A DNA stretch of 64,000 nt from Paraglaciecola arctica BSs20135. GTDB taxonomy: Bacteria > Pseudomonadota > Gammaproteobacteria > Enterobacterales > Alteromonadaceae. A model generated the notes under the pieces. That model did not search any database. It was not told where the DNA came from and worked only from the letters and a program-made list of their open reading frames with translations. Of this stretch, positions 48,523-58,201 are shown in pieces. Location of the stretch: assembly GCF_000314995.1 (NCBI RefSeq), contig NZ_BAEO01000018.1, positions 45,935 through 109,934 on the forward strand, read 5' to 3'. The translations under genes and the position numbers were made by a program. Numbering within the stretch: the first letter of the stretch is position 1; every line of letters begins with the position of its first letter.

Positions 48523-49566
48523 ATGAATAGCAATATATTAAAGAGCGTTACAGAAATTGATGTATCAAATACCCAACATACTAATTTGAACTTACCCTTA
48601 TTTCTCAATTTGGAATGGTTTAAAGAATTTGAACAGTATATTTTGCAAGATAATCAACAACCCTGTGTGTTGTTGAATACTTCTAAGGGCAGTCATCTCA
48701 GTTACATTCCATTCTTCACTTCTAAACAGCAATCTATGTTCAAAAGTAAGAAATTGATGAGTATGACTAATTATTACTCATGTATTTTTTCGGCTATTAA
48801 TTTAGGGGAAGCTGAAGTCTCCATTGGAGAGTTGGTGAAAACACATTGTGATTTTTTAGTTGGTTTTGATGAAATTCATTTGAATTTTATTTATGAAAGC
48901 GAAATTGAAAGTTATGTAAAAGCTTTTAGTGATATTGGTTTCAAATGTTTTTCTTACACTGAAACCCGCAATTGGTACCACGATGAAATTGACTGTTTTG
49001 ATTCGTTCTATTCTAATTGCTCAAAAAATATGAGAAGTAATACTAGGCGCGCGAAGGCAAAACTTGAGAAAGAAGAAAGTTTTGAAATTATTATCACTTG
49101 TGAAGATGATTTGGAAAATAAACTAAAAGATTATCATGCCGTCTACGAAGAGAGCTGGAAGCATGAAGAATCTCATCCAGAGTTTATCAATAGCATCGCA
49201 AGAATTGCTGCGATGCAAAATAAACTGAGGTTAGGATTTATTTACCATGATGGCTATCCTGTAGCGGCTCAGATGTGGTTTATCGATGATAATAACGCTT
49301 ATATTTTTAAGCTTGCTTATAGGGAAAAATACGCGGACAGAAGCGTAGGTAATATTTTAACAATGGAGTTGTGCCGACATACAATTGAAAAAGATGGCGT
49401 TTCAACTATAGATTTCTTGACAGGTAATGATGAATATAAATCAAAATGGATGACAAAATCTCGTAACTTATGCGGAGTGAAAATTACTAATCCGAGACGG
49501 ATATATGGTCTCATAGGAACAGCTAAAGAAAATTTGTCAGAGATTAAGCAGAAATGGAAAAAGTGA
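48523..49566 (+). CDS. FemAB/GNAT-like acyltransferase
   Basis: 347 residues from ATG 48523, chosen because AGGGAAG lies 5-6 nt ahead; an upstream TTG at 48487 has no support. FemAB-like core: SKNMRSNTRRAKAKLEKEES near 180, then YHAVYEESWKHEESHPEF and the closing IDFLTGNDEYKSKWMTKSR. It resembles the GNAT proteins that add acyl or amino-acyl groups to glycan intermediates. It is the second such protein in the locus, with only remote likeness to the one at 23479. Confidence 0.82.
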   Translation: MNSNILKSVTEIDVSNTQHTNLNLPLFLNLEWFKEFEQYILQDNQQPCVLLNTSKGSHLSYIPFFTSKQQSMFKSKKLMSMTNYYSCIFSAINLGEAEVSIGELVKTHCDFLVGFDEIHLNFIYESEIESYVKAFSDIGFKCFSYTETRNWYHDEIDCFDSFYSNCSKNMRSNTRRAKAKLEKEESFEIIITCEDDLENKLKDYHAVYEESWKHEESHPEFINSIARIAAMQNKLRLGFIYHDGYPVAAQMWFIDDNNAYIFKLAYREKYADRSVGNILTMELCRHTIEKDGVSTIDFLTGNDEYKSKWMTKSRNLCGVKITNPRRIYGLIGTAKENLSEIKQKWKK

Positions 49567-49605
49567 AGTAATGGGTAATATGAAAAATAGTATTCCGCTA
49601 GGAAA

Positions 49606-50409
49606 ATGTTAGTGGTAACCGGCCATTTCATTCCTGCATCTAAAGGTAATATTTTACTGACTCAATATGGTCAATTAACCGATACCGCCATTTTATGCTT
49701 ACCCTCGATTACTGAAGAAATGAACCTCGCTCGGGCAGTGGTGGCTAAACAGGCACACTATTTTGCCGCACAGGGTATTGCTACTGTGAGTTCGGATTAT
49801 GCAGGTACAGGTGATAGCGAAGCCGAGTTTGATCAAGTAACCTGTGATGATTGGTTACAAGATATTGTTTGTGCAGGTCAATGGATGATGGCGCAAGGGG
49901 TGAAACAAATTATTGTATGGGGAATTCGATTCGGTTCTTTATTGGCATTGACTCACCAGCAAACGCTGGCAGCTCAACTACCCATAGTGGCGCAATTACA
50001 CTGGAAACCCGTTATGAATGGCAAACAGTTTGCCAGCCAGTTTTTAAGAATAAAACAAGCCAGTAATATGATGACAAACAGTGCCGAAAAAACCAATTGG
50101 CGCGAACATATTCTTGCTGGAAATACTGTTGAAGTGGCGGGTTATCCGCTAACGGCCAAGCTGTTAGAATCGATTGAAGCATTAAAAGTGACTGCTGATT
50201 TTCAGCCAATTACTCCCTTGGTCTGGATTGAGTTGGCGGCTAAATCGGCCACACCAGCGGTGGCTCGTTATATTGACAATTGGTCGTCTGAAAGTTGCCA
50301 ATTGCAGTGTATAAACACTCCGGCTTTCTGGCAAATTCCTGAAGTATTTGATTTGCCCGAGTTATATCCACTCAGCTTGGCTGGATTAAAACAATTGGAG
50401 ATTATTTGA
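49606..50409 (+). CDS. Alpha/beta hydrolase, XrtA-associated hydrolase 2
   Basis: 267 residues. Matches the exosortase A system-associated hydrolase 2 group (TIGR03101-like) with LPSITEEMNLARAVVAKQAH, SSDYAGTGDSEAEF and the elbow WGIRFGSLLAL. The elbow Ser of typical hydrolases is Arg108 (G-I-R-F-G), so catalysis by the usual Ser is unlikely. The role is unknown. Its stop overlaps the start of hydrolase 1 by 4 nt. Confidence 0.85.
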   Translation: MLVVTGHFIPASKGNILLTQYGQLTDTAILCLPSITEEMNLARAVVAKQAHYFAAQGIATVSSDYAGTGDSEAEFDQVTCDDWLQDIVCAGQWMMAQGVKQIIVWGIRFGSLLALTHQQTLAAQLPIVAQLHWKPVMNGKQFASQFLRIKQASNMMTNSAEKTNWREHILAGNTVEVAGYPLTAKLLESIEALKVTADFQPITPLVWIELAAKSATPAVARYIDNWSSESCQLQCINTPAFWQIPEVFDLPELYPLSLAGLKQLEII

Positions 50410-51233
50410 TGGAATCCGCCATTAGTTTCAACATCAATCAACAATCAACACTGGGGATTTTGCATCGCCCTGAATCAGCCTTATCTACAGCTGTACTGAT
50501 TGTAGTGGGTGGCCCACAGTATAGAGTAGGAAGTCATCGCCAGTTTTTGCAATTATCCCGTTTTTTAGCCACACAAAATATTATTAGTTTCCGTTTTGAT
50601 GTTAGGGGGATGGGGGACGCAACCGGAGCAAAGCAGCCATTCGAACAATTGGACGATGATATTAAAGCTGCTACAGATTGTTTAATATCACAATGCCCTA
50701 ATGTGTCTAAAGTGGTTATTTGGGGCCTATGTGATGCCGCATCAGCCGCATTGTTATACGCCCATCAAGACTCACGTATTGCTGGTTTAGTATTACTTAA
50801 CCCCTGGTTACGCAACGAACAGGCTATGGCAAAGACCATGGTTAAATTTTATTATCTGCAGCGATTACTATCTAAAGCTTTTTGGCAAAAACTGCTAAGG
50901 GGTAAAGTCAATGTCGGTGGCAGCCTAAAAGAAGCCAAGGGCATGGTATCAAGCAGCATGCAAAAAGATGAGCAGGGCGACCAAAGCTATCAGCAGGGGA
51001 TGTTATCTGGTGCACAGCAGTTTAGTGGCCCGGTGTGCCTGATATTAAGTGGAAATGATTTAACGGCCAGGGAATTCAGTGAACAGACCAACGCAAACAA
51101 AAAGTGGCAAGGCATAGTTAAAAATAACTGGCAGGCACACAAGTTAGTGGATGCCGACCATACTTTCTCTTCCCAAGGTTTCAAGCAAAAAGTTGAGCAG
51201 ATTACGCTGCAATTTCTTATGGAGAATCAATAA
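50406..51233 (+). CDS. Alpha/beta hydrolase, XrtA-associated hydrolase 1
   Basis: 275 residues, exosortase A system-associated hydrolase 1 group (TIGR03100-like). Visible: VVGGPQYRVGSHRQFLQLSR, FRFDVRGMGDATG and the elbow VIWGLCDAASAALLYA, with Cys109 where Ser is usual; LILSGNDLTAREF and the late His in VDADHTFSS follow. Together with hydrolase 2 it is always near XrtA and is thought to act on an acyl or carbamoyl intermediate. It overlaps hydrolase 2 by 4 nt and ends 2 nt from the convergent large surface gene. Confidence 0.87.
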   Translation: MMESAISFNINQQSTLGILHRPESALSTAVLIVVGGPQYRVGSHRQFLQLSRFLATQNIISFRFDVRGMGDATGAKQPFEQLDDDIKAATDCLISQCPNVSKVVIWGLCDAASAALLYAHQDSRIAGLVLLNPWLRNEQAMAKTMVKFYYLQRLLSKAFWQKLLRGKVNVGGSLKEAKGMVSSSMQKDEQGDQSYQQGMLSGAQQFSGPVCLILSGNDLTAREFSEQTNANKKWQGIVKNNWQAHKLVDADHTFSSQGFKQKVEQITLQFLMENQ

Positions 51234-51235
51234 AT

Positions 51236-54200
51236 CTATTTGAAATAAATTTTCAATACCGGAATTACCGACTGTTCGATAGATTCCTTGCTTGCAAATT
51301 TCACAGCGCCATCGGTTCCTTGAATTATTAAGCCATAGTTTTGTATTTCATTGTGATACCAATTATTTACTAATGAAGTGATATCTATGGTAACCGTCCC
51401 GGCGGTATTGTCATCGTATAATATTGTTTCGCTAAACGGTTTCTCACTCATGAAATTACCGTCAATCCCGATCCAATCTCCTAGTTGCTCAACCCACAAC
51501 TTATTTATATTAGTCTCAGCATAATCCCGTGTTGCGGTATATTCTCCCCAAGACTTGCCTACAGCATATATATTAATATTGATGTTGCCATATTCAGCAA
51601 CCGTCATAAGTTCAAGTTCGGCTTTTTCAATTTCTATGCCTTGAGCAAGTTGTTGCACAGGGAAGTGTATGATCACATTACTATTGGTAGACACTTCAAG
51701 ATCCTGAGTTCCACCCTGGTTTTTATAGGTTGAGCGATTTAGCTCCACATCTGCCGTAGAATACAGCGCTACATATGCAGTTGATGCATCATCAGAGGGA
51801 GCCGGTATGCCTAGCTCAACTTCATCAGACAATGGCGTTAAACCTTTCTCGACTCGTCTTGCTGCAACGCGATATTTATTTATTACTCCTAAGCTGGGTG
51901 ATGTATGTAAAAAGAAGCTATTTTTTGTTTCAGCAATTTTTGATCCATTTAAATAAACTTCAAAGACATCCAAATCAAGACCATCGTAATTCCAACTAAG
52001 TTCAACGCTGTTGTAGTAATTCAACTGTGCCTCTAGCCCGGTAGGCTTAGTGCTTTTGACTAGTGTCACTTTCAATTTTGGACTCTGTGACCCGTCCAGT
52101 GACTCTTTGGTGGCTATTGTAAATATTGCTCCATCAGACGTTAGAACTAATCCGTTGTTAGGCGATAACCCGTTAATCCAACGATGTACCAAACTGGTAA
52201 TATCTAATTCTACAGCTGAAGCGATATCATCATCTTCAATATATACCTGAGCAAAAGGTTGTTGCCCTTGAATAGTTAAACTTTTGTCCAACCAATCACC
52301 ATTCTGATTATCCCAATACGCGTTTGATTTATTGTCAACAAAGTCACGGGTCACACTGTCTTCAAACCAAGGTTTGCTAATAGCATAGACATTCAGATTT
52401 CCATTACCGTATTCAGCTACTGTAGTCACCTGCAAAATGGCTTTTTCAATCTCATATCCTTCTGGGATCCGATCAAAGGCGAAGCGAATAATGCCATTAG
52501 AGATTTGGCTAGTTTGCATATCTTCAGCATCGCCAAAATTACGATAAGTTGAGCTATTCAGCATGCTGTCAGCAACAGGAGGTAAACTGTATTCGGTTTG
52601 TTTCACTGTTCCAATTTTTATGTTGACAACCAAAGGGGGAGATATAGGTGATATAAATTCGTCTGTATATACACCGGCAATAGCAAACACGTACTGATCA
52701 ACAGCAATGGTTAAAGGCAAGGTATAATAAGCTCTATCTGTGTAAGTCAGTGGCTGATTATTAAGGAATATTCGGTATCCAGCCAATCCTGGCGTATCTA
52801 TTTCAGGTAATTTCAATTCAATACTTTGACTTGAAGAGGAAATTAATTCAGGCGCTTTAGGCGCAGTCTTTTGTACAACTGTATCTGGTAGATGAGTGGG
52901 GATTTCGTCAGTTGTTGGAAGTTTTATCGCAATTTGTCTGGCAACAGAGCCGCCTTGGCCAGTGCAATCCATCCGCACATTACCTGCATTGTCGATTTGT
53001 ACCCTTGCCTGTCCACTGAGAGATAAACTACCTTGCCATAAGCCACTTGCTGTACAAGTATCAGCATTTTGAGTTTGCCAATCAATGTCAATCGACTCTC
53101 CACTATTAACTGTTGTTTGACTGACTTCCAGATTAATATCAGGTGGCAATACTGTAGTATTTGTCATGCCTCCTACGGGGGCCTCGGTGCTCACTACCAT
53201 CTGATCGAGATAAACCTTGCCGTCATTGCAGTTTCCGTATACACCACCTTTGTATAGACCTAACCAAACCAAACGATTATGCAAAAAGTCATGGCCTGGC
53301 AAACGGAAATTCATATTATTTTTTTGAAAAGATAGTTTGCCATTGACCCAACCACGAACAATGCCGTCATCTTCACCTTCACTGTTCATTTGGATCTGCA
53401 TTTCGACTTGATACCATACGCCTGGTTCAAAGATACCTTCTTCTCCCATACCACAATCCATATTGCTAGGGTCACTCTCACAGCTACCGTTACGTTTACC
53501 GCTTTGTCCCAGATCATTTTGATCCCAAAATGCGGCATCACCGGTATAATCATGTTGATTGGTATGATAAATATATGAACCAAAACGGGTTATCGCATTA
53601 GGTTTGCTATCACAAACATCTCTTTCGCATGCAGAATAGATAGCTCGCGCGGACCAACAGTTTTCCCCATCAGCCCGAGCACCACCATTACCGCATTGTC
53701 CCACAGGATCCGCCCAAGTCCGAAAATCGGCAATACCGGGAAATTTACCCCCAGCGCCTTTAACTTCACCTTCGGAGCTACACATTTCAGGTGTCCAATC
53801 ATCGCCGATTTTAATGTAATAACGTAAATACAGGTTATCTGGAGCTTGATTGGCATTTAACAAAGGCCAGTAGAGGCTAAGACCACTAGTTTCACCTTCA
53901 TTCATATTTACTTGTAGACACTTGCCGGATACACAACCCGTGTTGATAACTTTGGTGTTCTTAACTCGACTATCTTTGGCTAATCTAGGGTCATTAACAA
54001 TGGGATCTTGCAAATATTCATGATCTTTGTACCAAGTATCCGATTCCCAACCTTCACAAAATACTACATCGTCACGATCAGACAACTGACTTTCTATTTC
54101 ACAATCGCCTAAATTATTTAGAGCTGCGATCACCGGAATTTCAAACGTGGTAACAGGCCCCATTGGGCTGATATTACCAAAGGAATCAAATGCCTTTATT

Positions 54201-55507
54201 GAAATCGTATATTCAGCCCCTTGGTTAAGAGATGGTATTTTTAATTCGGGGTTGCGTGTTTTTTTGTATAGCACGCCATTGATATAAACTTCATACCCAT
54301 CAACACCAAAATTATCACTACTGGCATTCCAAGTGATTTTTGCTTTACCTGGATAGGGATGTTCTATTTGGATGCTACTTACAATACTGGGTGCTTGGTT
54401 GTCGCCTCCCGTCGGTATTTTAAGTTGATATACATTTTCTTGCATGCTATTGACTAGAAAAAAGCTGTCTGTCGCAGGGTTATAGACAAAACGCCCAAAT
54501 GTACCAGCAGCAATTTGTGGCCCTGGGTCACCTTGAATAGCAAGACTATGCCATTCTCTCTCCTCATCCATATAGTAGACACGACCATCCCCGGACCAGG
54601 CGTAGTAACGTTGAGTGCGGGAATCAAATGTTAATCCTGGCGCATTTATGCCTGTTATATATTTGCCATCCAAGGTAGTCGGTAATTCAATGCGTGGATA
54701 CCCTCGATCTTCATCAAGTTCGTACATTACATTGTGGCCACCACCAATGACTAGCATCGTATTGTTGATAGGATCAATGGCGGCATTTGCCCCACCTCCA
54801 ATAGAACTGCTCCCCTTTAGTTTTACATATTTTCCACCGTTATCATCGTAGTTATAAGAAAACAATGCGGCTCTGTCATGCAAATAAATTTTGCCATTCC
54901 CAGTATGATAGGCGGATACTATTCCATATACGTTCTGTGGGATATCACCAGTTGACTGGTCAATTTTCCAACGGTTAGTTTGTGGATCGAAAATCCAGGT
55001 ATTCTGATCAGAATTTGACAGCCTGCCCGCTAGGGCACCGGACAATGCCCAAATTTTATTGGCATGGTCAATAAATGCCATTCCACCATAAGTATGTCGG
55101 CTATTGGGTTGGCTACCATCAAAAGGCGCTAACTCGCTTTGAGCTGGTATTGCATTTGGATCTGCAGGTAAACCGGGGTCGGTTATCCGAAGAATCGTTT
55201 GATTCTGCAAGTTAATTCTATAGAGTTCATTACCGTAATAATCATGATGCCCGCCTCCCCAGATATAAAGGTGCTGTTTTACCTTATCCAGTGCTCCACT
55301 GTTCCATGCTTTTATGACATAGGAGCATTTATCATTAAAATTATAGTCATACCCATTAAAGTTGTTTTCAGGACAAACCGTTTGAAGTTTAGTGTTTGCT
55401 AACTCAGACCAGCCAACATTATCAGTTTCTTGCGCTAAACTATTGAAACTAAACATACCTAAGACTGCAAATCTTAAGATATATTTGATTGAACTACAGG
55501 TGGGCAT
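51236..55507 (-). CDS. Large modular secreted protein: beta-propeller, lyase-like region, FN3 and two DNRLRE domains
   Basis: 1423 residues with a signal peptide (about 1-26, ending SLAQE). Residues about 30-360 look like a kelch/beta-propeller (IWGGGHHDYYGNELY, MLVIGGGHNVMYEL). Then come FN3-like domain 1 (about 370-460), a Cys-rich lectin/lyase-like region (about 470-780, FCEGWESDTWYKDHEYL, LYLRYYIKIGDDW), an Ig-like part (about 800-870) and FN3-like 2. DNRLRE domain 1 (about 970-1140), FN3-like 3 and DNRLRE domain 2 (about 1245-1423) close it. The last two FN3-DNRLRE pairs are an internal duplication. The role is probably adhesion to or processing of polysaccharide outside the cell. No PEP-CTERM tail. 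Start ATG 55507. Confidence 0.8.
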   Translation of the reverse strand: MPTCSSIKYILRFAVLGMFSFNSLAQETDNVGWSELANTKLQTVCPENNFNGYDYNFNDKCSYVIKAWNSGALDKVKQHLYIWGGGHHDYYGNELYRINLQNQTILRITDPGLPADPNAIPAQSELAPFDGSQPNSRHTYGGMAFIDHANKIWALSGALAGRLSNSDQNTWIFDPQTNRWKIDQSTGDIPQNVYGIVSAYHTGNGKIYLHDRAALFSYNYDDNGGKYVKLKGSSSIGGGANAAIDPINNTMLVIGGGHNVMYELDEDRGYPRIELPTTLDGKYITGINAPGLTFDSRTQRYYAWSGDGRVYYMDEEREWHSLAIQGDPGPQIAAGTFGRFVYNPATDSFFLVNSMQENVYQLKIPTGGDNQAPSIVSSIQIEHPYPGKAKITWNASSDNFGVDGYEVYINGVLYKKTRNPELKIPSLNQGAEYTISIKAFDSFGNISPMGPVTTFEIPVIAALNNLGDCEIESQLSDRDDVVFCEGWESDTWYKDHEYLQDPIVNDPRLAKDSRVKNTKVINTGCVSGKCLQVNMNEGETSGLSLYWPLLNANQAPDNLYLRYYIKIGDDWTPEMCSSEGEVKGAGGKFPGIADFRTWADPVGQCGNGGARADGENCWSARAIYSACERDVCDSKPNAITRFGSYIYHTNQHDYTGDAAFWDQNDLGQSGKRNGSCESDPSNMDCGMGEEGIFEPGVWYQVEMQIQMNSEGEDDGIVRGWVNGKLSFQKNNMNFRLPGHDFLHNRLVWLGLYKGGVYGNCNDGKVYLDQMVVSTEAPVGGMTNTTVLPPDINLEVSQTTVNSGESIDIDWQTQNADTCTASGLWQGSLSLSGQARVQIDNAGNVRMDCTGQGGSVARQIAIKLPTTDEIPTHLPDTVVQKTAPKAPELISSSSQSIELKLPEIDTPGLAGYRIFLNNQPLTYTDRAYYTLPLTIAVDQYVFAIAGVYTDEFISPISPPLVVNIKIGTVKQTEYSLPPVADSMLNSSTYRNFGDAEDMQTSQISNGIIRFAFDRIPEGYEIEKAILQVTTVAEYGNGNLNVYAISKPWFEDSVTRDFVDNKSNAYWDNQNGDWLDKSLTIQGQQPFAQVYIEDDDIASAVELDITSLVHRWINGLSPNNGLVLTSDGAIFTIATKESLDGSQSPKLKVTLVKSTKPTGLEAQLNYYNSVELSWNYDGLDLDVFEVYLNGSKIAETKNSFFLHTSPSLGVINKYRVAARRVEKGLTPLSDEVELGIPAPSDDASTAYVALYSTADVELNRSTYKNQGGTQDLEVSTNSNVIIHFPVQQLAQGIEIEKAELELMTVAEYGNININIYAVGKSWGEYTATRDYAETNINKLWVEQLGDWIGIDGNFMSEKPFSETILYDDNTAGTVTIDITSLVNNWYHNEIQNYGLIIQGTDGAVKFASKESIEQSVIPVLKIYFK

Positions 55508-55887
55508 GATTTAATTAACTCCGGTCTTTGAAAGTGAGCGCCAATTATAATACACAGTAGCGAGATTACAGGTACGCAGTTTAATAACTCAGCACAATAT
55601 TGGATACTTAGCCTATAAATACTTGCGTATGAAATGCAATGTTGTCGCTCAGGATTTATCAAGGATAAATCCTGAGCGACTCATCTTTGACCTAGTAATC
55701 AAGTACCATGTATTGCAGTATAAAAATGTAACTGCGGATCATGGTTTATTCAAATCCACTGGCCGCTTAATATATCACTATTTATATTCAAATAACCTTC
55801 CAGATTCTGTTTTTTGCTGAACTTCCACCAAAACAATGGCAATATACTGTCTATGGAAAAATCACCATACAAAACAAGGGGAAAGGC
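55508..55887. other. Divergent promoter region with a perfect 17-bp inverted repeat
   Basis: 380 bases between the leftward surface-protein gene and the rightward dehydrogenase gene. It holds the hairpin at 55644-55680 and a strong AAGGGGAAAG ribosome site ahead of 55888. No convincing ORF. Confidence 0.55.
55644..55680. promoter_or_regulatory. Perfect 17-bp inverted repeat, 3-nt loop
   Basis: GTCGCTCAGGATTTATC (55644-55660) is followed by AAG and the exact complement GATAAATCCTGAGCGAC (55664-55680). No T-run follows on either strand, so it is not a simple terminator. Placed between divergent promoters, it could be an operator, an attenuating hairpin or the trace of a mobile element. Confidence 0.6.
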
Positions 55888-57993
55888 TTGAAAATATCAT
55901 CTAAACAAACGTGGATTAGCGGAATAATGTTGGCAATTGCTAACATTATTGCCTGCATTGTAGGTTTTCATCTTAGCCGACACTACAAAATCATCCCAGA
56001 TACCCTTGTGCATTTACCGGACATCCATGTCGGTCACGCAGATATGGTACAGATGATCAGTATTTTCGCAGTTGTTTTTATCTTACAAATTCTACTATCC
56101 CATATTATTAATAAATCGGGCTTTTTTATTAATGGAAAGCGCTTTGCAAATGAGTATTTTGGTTTTTTAAATGCTTATACCGTTGCTTCTTTGTATGTTT
56201 TTTTGGCAACGACAATTAACTATGATCCACAATTTGTTGCCATCATTGGCGTTTTATCGACATTATTTTATCTATTCTTGTATCTTATTTTGGCTTTTAG
56301 CTGGCAGAAACAGTCTGTTATGGTGAGTTTGAAAATTGCTATCTTTTCATTGCTGAAGAAAACGGTAACTTTCGCTGGGGTTTTCACCTTACTATTTTTT
56401 CTAACTCCATTAGTATTAGGTAAAGCTTTTACGTCAGATCGTGATATCGCCAACCAAATTACCCAAATCCGCATCTGGTTTAATCCAGAGCCTGAATCGG
56501 AGTGGGGTTTAAAAAACCTATATCCGGGGATTAAGTTTGCCCAGCCGGTTTTAGTTACTCAATCCGCAGGTCAACTCGATGCTCTTTATGTGCTGGAAAG
56601 AACCGGCCGAGTAATGAAAGTGTCTTATCCTGAAGATAATGAAGCAGATGTAATTCTGGATTTTTCAGATAAAATGGATGAAATAGAAATGGAAAACGGG
56701 GCTGTTGGTCTGGCATTTCATCCTGATTTTCCAGTTCAACCATATGTATATATTTACTACACAGATACTCGCCCTGCAAATGGACAGCTAAATCAATTAG
56801 TCCGTTTTAATATCGAATTAGCTACTTTAGAAGAAAGAAACAAGTCAGAAACATTAATCATTTCAATGCAACGTGAAGATGATGGATTCCATAATGGTGG
56901 TTCAGTGGAATTTGGCCCCGATCGTATGTTATATGTTGGGCTTGGTGAAGGTGTGCATCCTAAGGGGCAGGAATTGTCATCGGAAGTATTGCGCTCAGGC
57001 ATCATTCGTATTGATGTATTAAATGAAACCAATGATTCATTGCCTCCTCAACCATTTAAGTATGGGGAATTAGGAAATTACCGAGTACCTTCTGATAACC
57101 CATTTATAGGCAGAGACGATATTCGCAACGAATATTGGGCACTTGGTCTGCGTAATCCTTTTCGGTTTAATTTTGATCCTGTCACCGAGCAGTTATGGGT
57201 TGGTGACGTTGGCTCAACAATATGGGAAGAGGTTAATAAAATTGAAAAAGGCGGCCATTACCAGTTTCCGGTAATTGAAGGTTATACAACTACAGGAAAG
57301 AGCGGCTGGGAGGCGCTTGGTTTAACTGAGCATCCTCCTATTTATACTTACCAACATTCAGCTTATGATCGGGCAATAATTGGTGGTGTGGTAGCTCGAG
57401 GGGATAAATATCCCTCCTTGAAAGGCCTGTATATTTTTGCTGATAATTACTCATCAAAAGTATTTGCAATGCCTACTGATGAAAATAAGGTAGAAAATGT
57501 TAATACTATTGCACGAGCCAACCAGTATGCACAACGAGGCGTTAGCTCTGTCAAGCAACTGCAAGGTGGTGGCTTGGTTTTCACTACATTAGGGACGGCT
57601 AGCGAACATGGTGGAGAAGTACTTTTGTTGGTTAAAGCCCAAGATGCCGATGCTGATATTGTCGAAGATGAAGGTAGCAAAGTTCCTAAAAATTACGATG
57701 AAACCATAACCGCTCCTTTATTTGCGGTAAATTGCGCTCGTTGTCATGGTGCAGTGGGTAAAGGTGATGGTCCGGACTCATCAATGTTAGGTGTCCCAAT
57801 GCCTGACCTGACTTCTCCTATGTTCCACAATGGTAAATCCAAAGACGTATTGGTGAGTGTTATCCGGGATGGTGGTGCGCAACATGGATTGAGCCCAATG
57901 ATGCCACCATGGGGAGGCTTTTTAAAAGATGAGGAAATAGAACATCTGGCAATTTATTTGCAGAGCTTGCCAGAAAAACACCATCATCATTAA
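55888..57993 (+). CDS. Membrane-anchored PQQ-type sugar dehydrogenase fused to cytochrome c
   Basis: 701 residues in three parts. About 1-185 has five or so membrane helices. About 200-590 is a soluble-glucose-dehydrogenase-like six-blade propeller (VLERTGRVMKVSYPED, GAVGLAFHPDFPVQPYVYIY, ALGLRNPFRFNFDPVTEQLW, EVNKIEKGGHYQFP). About 600-701 is cytochrome c with CARCHG at 616-621 and a candidate Met ligand in MMPPWGG. The tail is PEKHHHH. It should oxidise a sugar outside the membrane and pass electrons through its own heme. The start is TTG at 55888 behind AAGGGGAAAG. Sugar and electron acceptor are not known. Confidence 0.85.
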   Translation: MKISSKQTWISGIMLAIANIIACIVGFHLSRHYKIIPDTLVHLPDIHVGHADMVQMISIFAVVFILQILLSHIINKSGFFINGKRFANEYFGFLNAYTVASLYVFLATTINYDPQFVAIIGVLSTLFYLFLYLILAFSWQKQSVMVSLKIAIFSLLKKTVTFAGVFTLLFFLTPLVLGKAFTSDRDIANQITQIRIWFNPEPESEWGLKNLYPGIKFAQPVLVTQSAGQLDALYVLERTGRVMKVSYPEDNEADVILDFSDKMDEIEMENGAVGLAFHPDFPVQPYVYIYYTDTRPANGQLNQLVRFNIELATLEERNKSETLIISMQREDDGFHNGGSVEFGPDRMLYVGLGEGVHPKGQELSSEVLRSGIIRIDVLNETNDSLPPQPFKYGELGNYRVPSDNPFIGRDDIRNEYWALGLRNPFRFNFDPVTEQLWVGDVGSTIWEEVNKIEKGGHYQFPVIEGYTTTGKSGWEALGLTEHPPIYTYQHSAYDRAIIGGVVARGDKYPSLKGLYIFADNYSSKVFAMPTDENKVENVNTIARANQYAQRGVSSVKQLQGGGLVFTTLGTASEHGGEVLLLVKAQDADADIVEDEGSKVPKNYDETITAPLFAVNCARCHGAVGKGDGPDSSMLGVPMPDLTSPMFHNGKSKDVLVSVIRDGGAQHGLSPMMPPWGGFLKDEEIEHLAIYLQSLPEKHHHH

Positions 57994-58201
57994 TGAGGTT
58001 GCGACTTTGCTCCGGTGTATTGACAGGTAACTATTAAATTATCTAAATGTACCTGGAGCGGTGTTGCTGTTTTATCTTTAAATAAAGAAACCTGAGCTTT
58101 TATCAACGACTCAGTTGAAAGTGAAGATTCCGCTTAATATTATTAAACAATTTGCAACTGACGTTTATTACTTAAAAAAGTTCGTCTAATAAGGTGTGTT
58201 A

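Noticed and set aside
53590..53856. Shadow reading frames inside the large surface-protein gene
   Set aside because: They are opposite or shifted frames of a gene with clear domains.
55623..55820. 65-codon frame across the 17-bp palindrome
   Set aside because: Formed largely by the hairpin and AT-rich DNA; no ribosome site and no family resemblance.
58050..58066. Sigma-54-like TGG-GC spacing ahead of the ligase/beta-helix gene
   Set aside because: The distance between the GG and GC elements is one base short, and the site is part of an inverted repeat.
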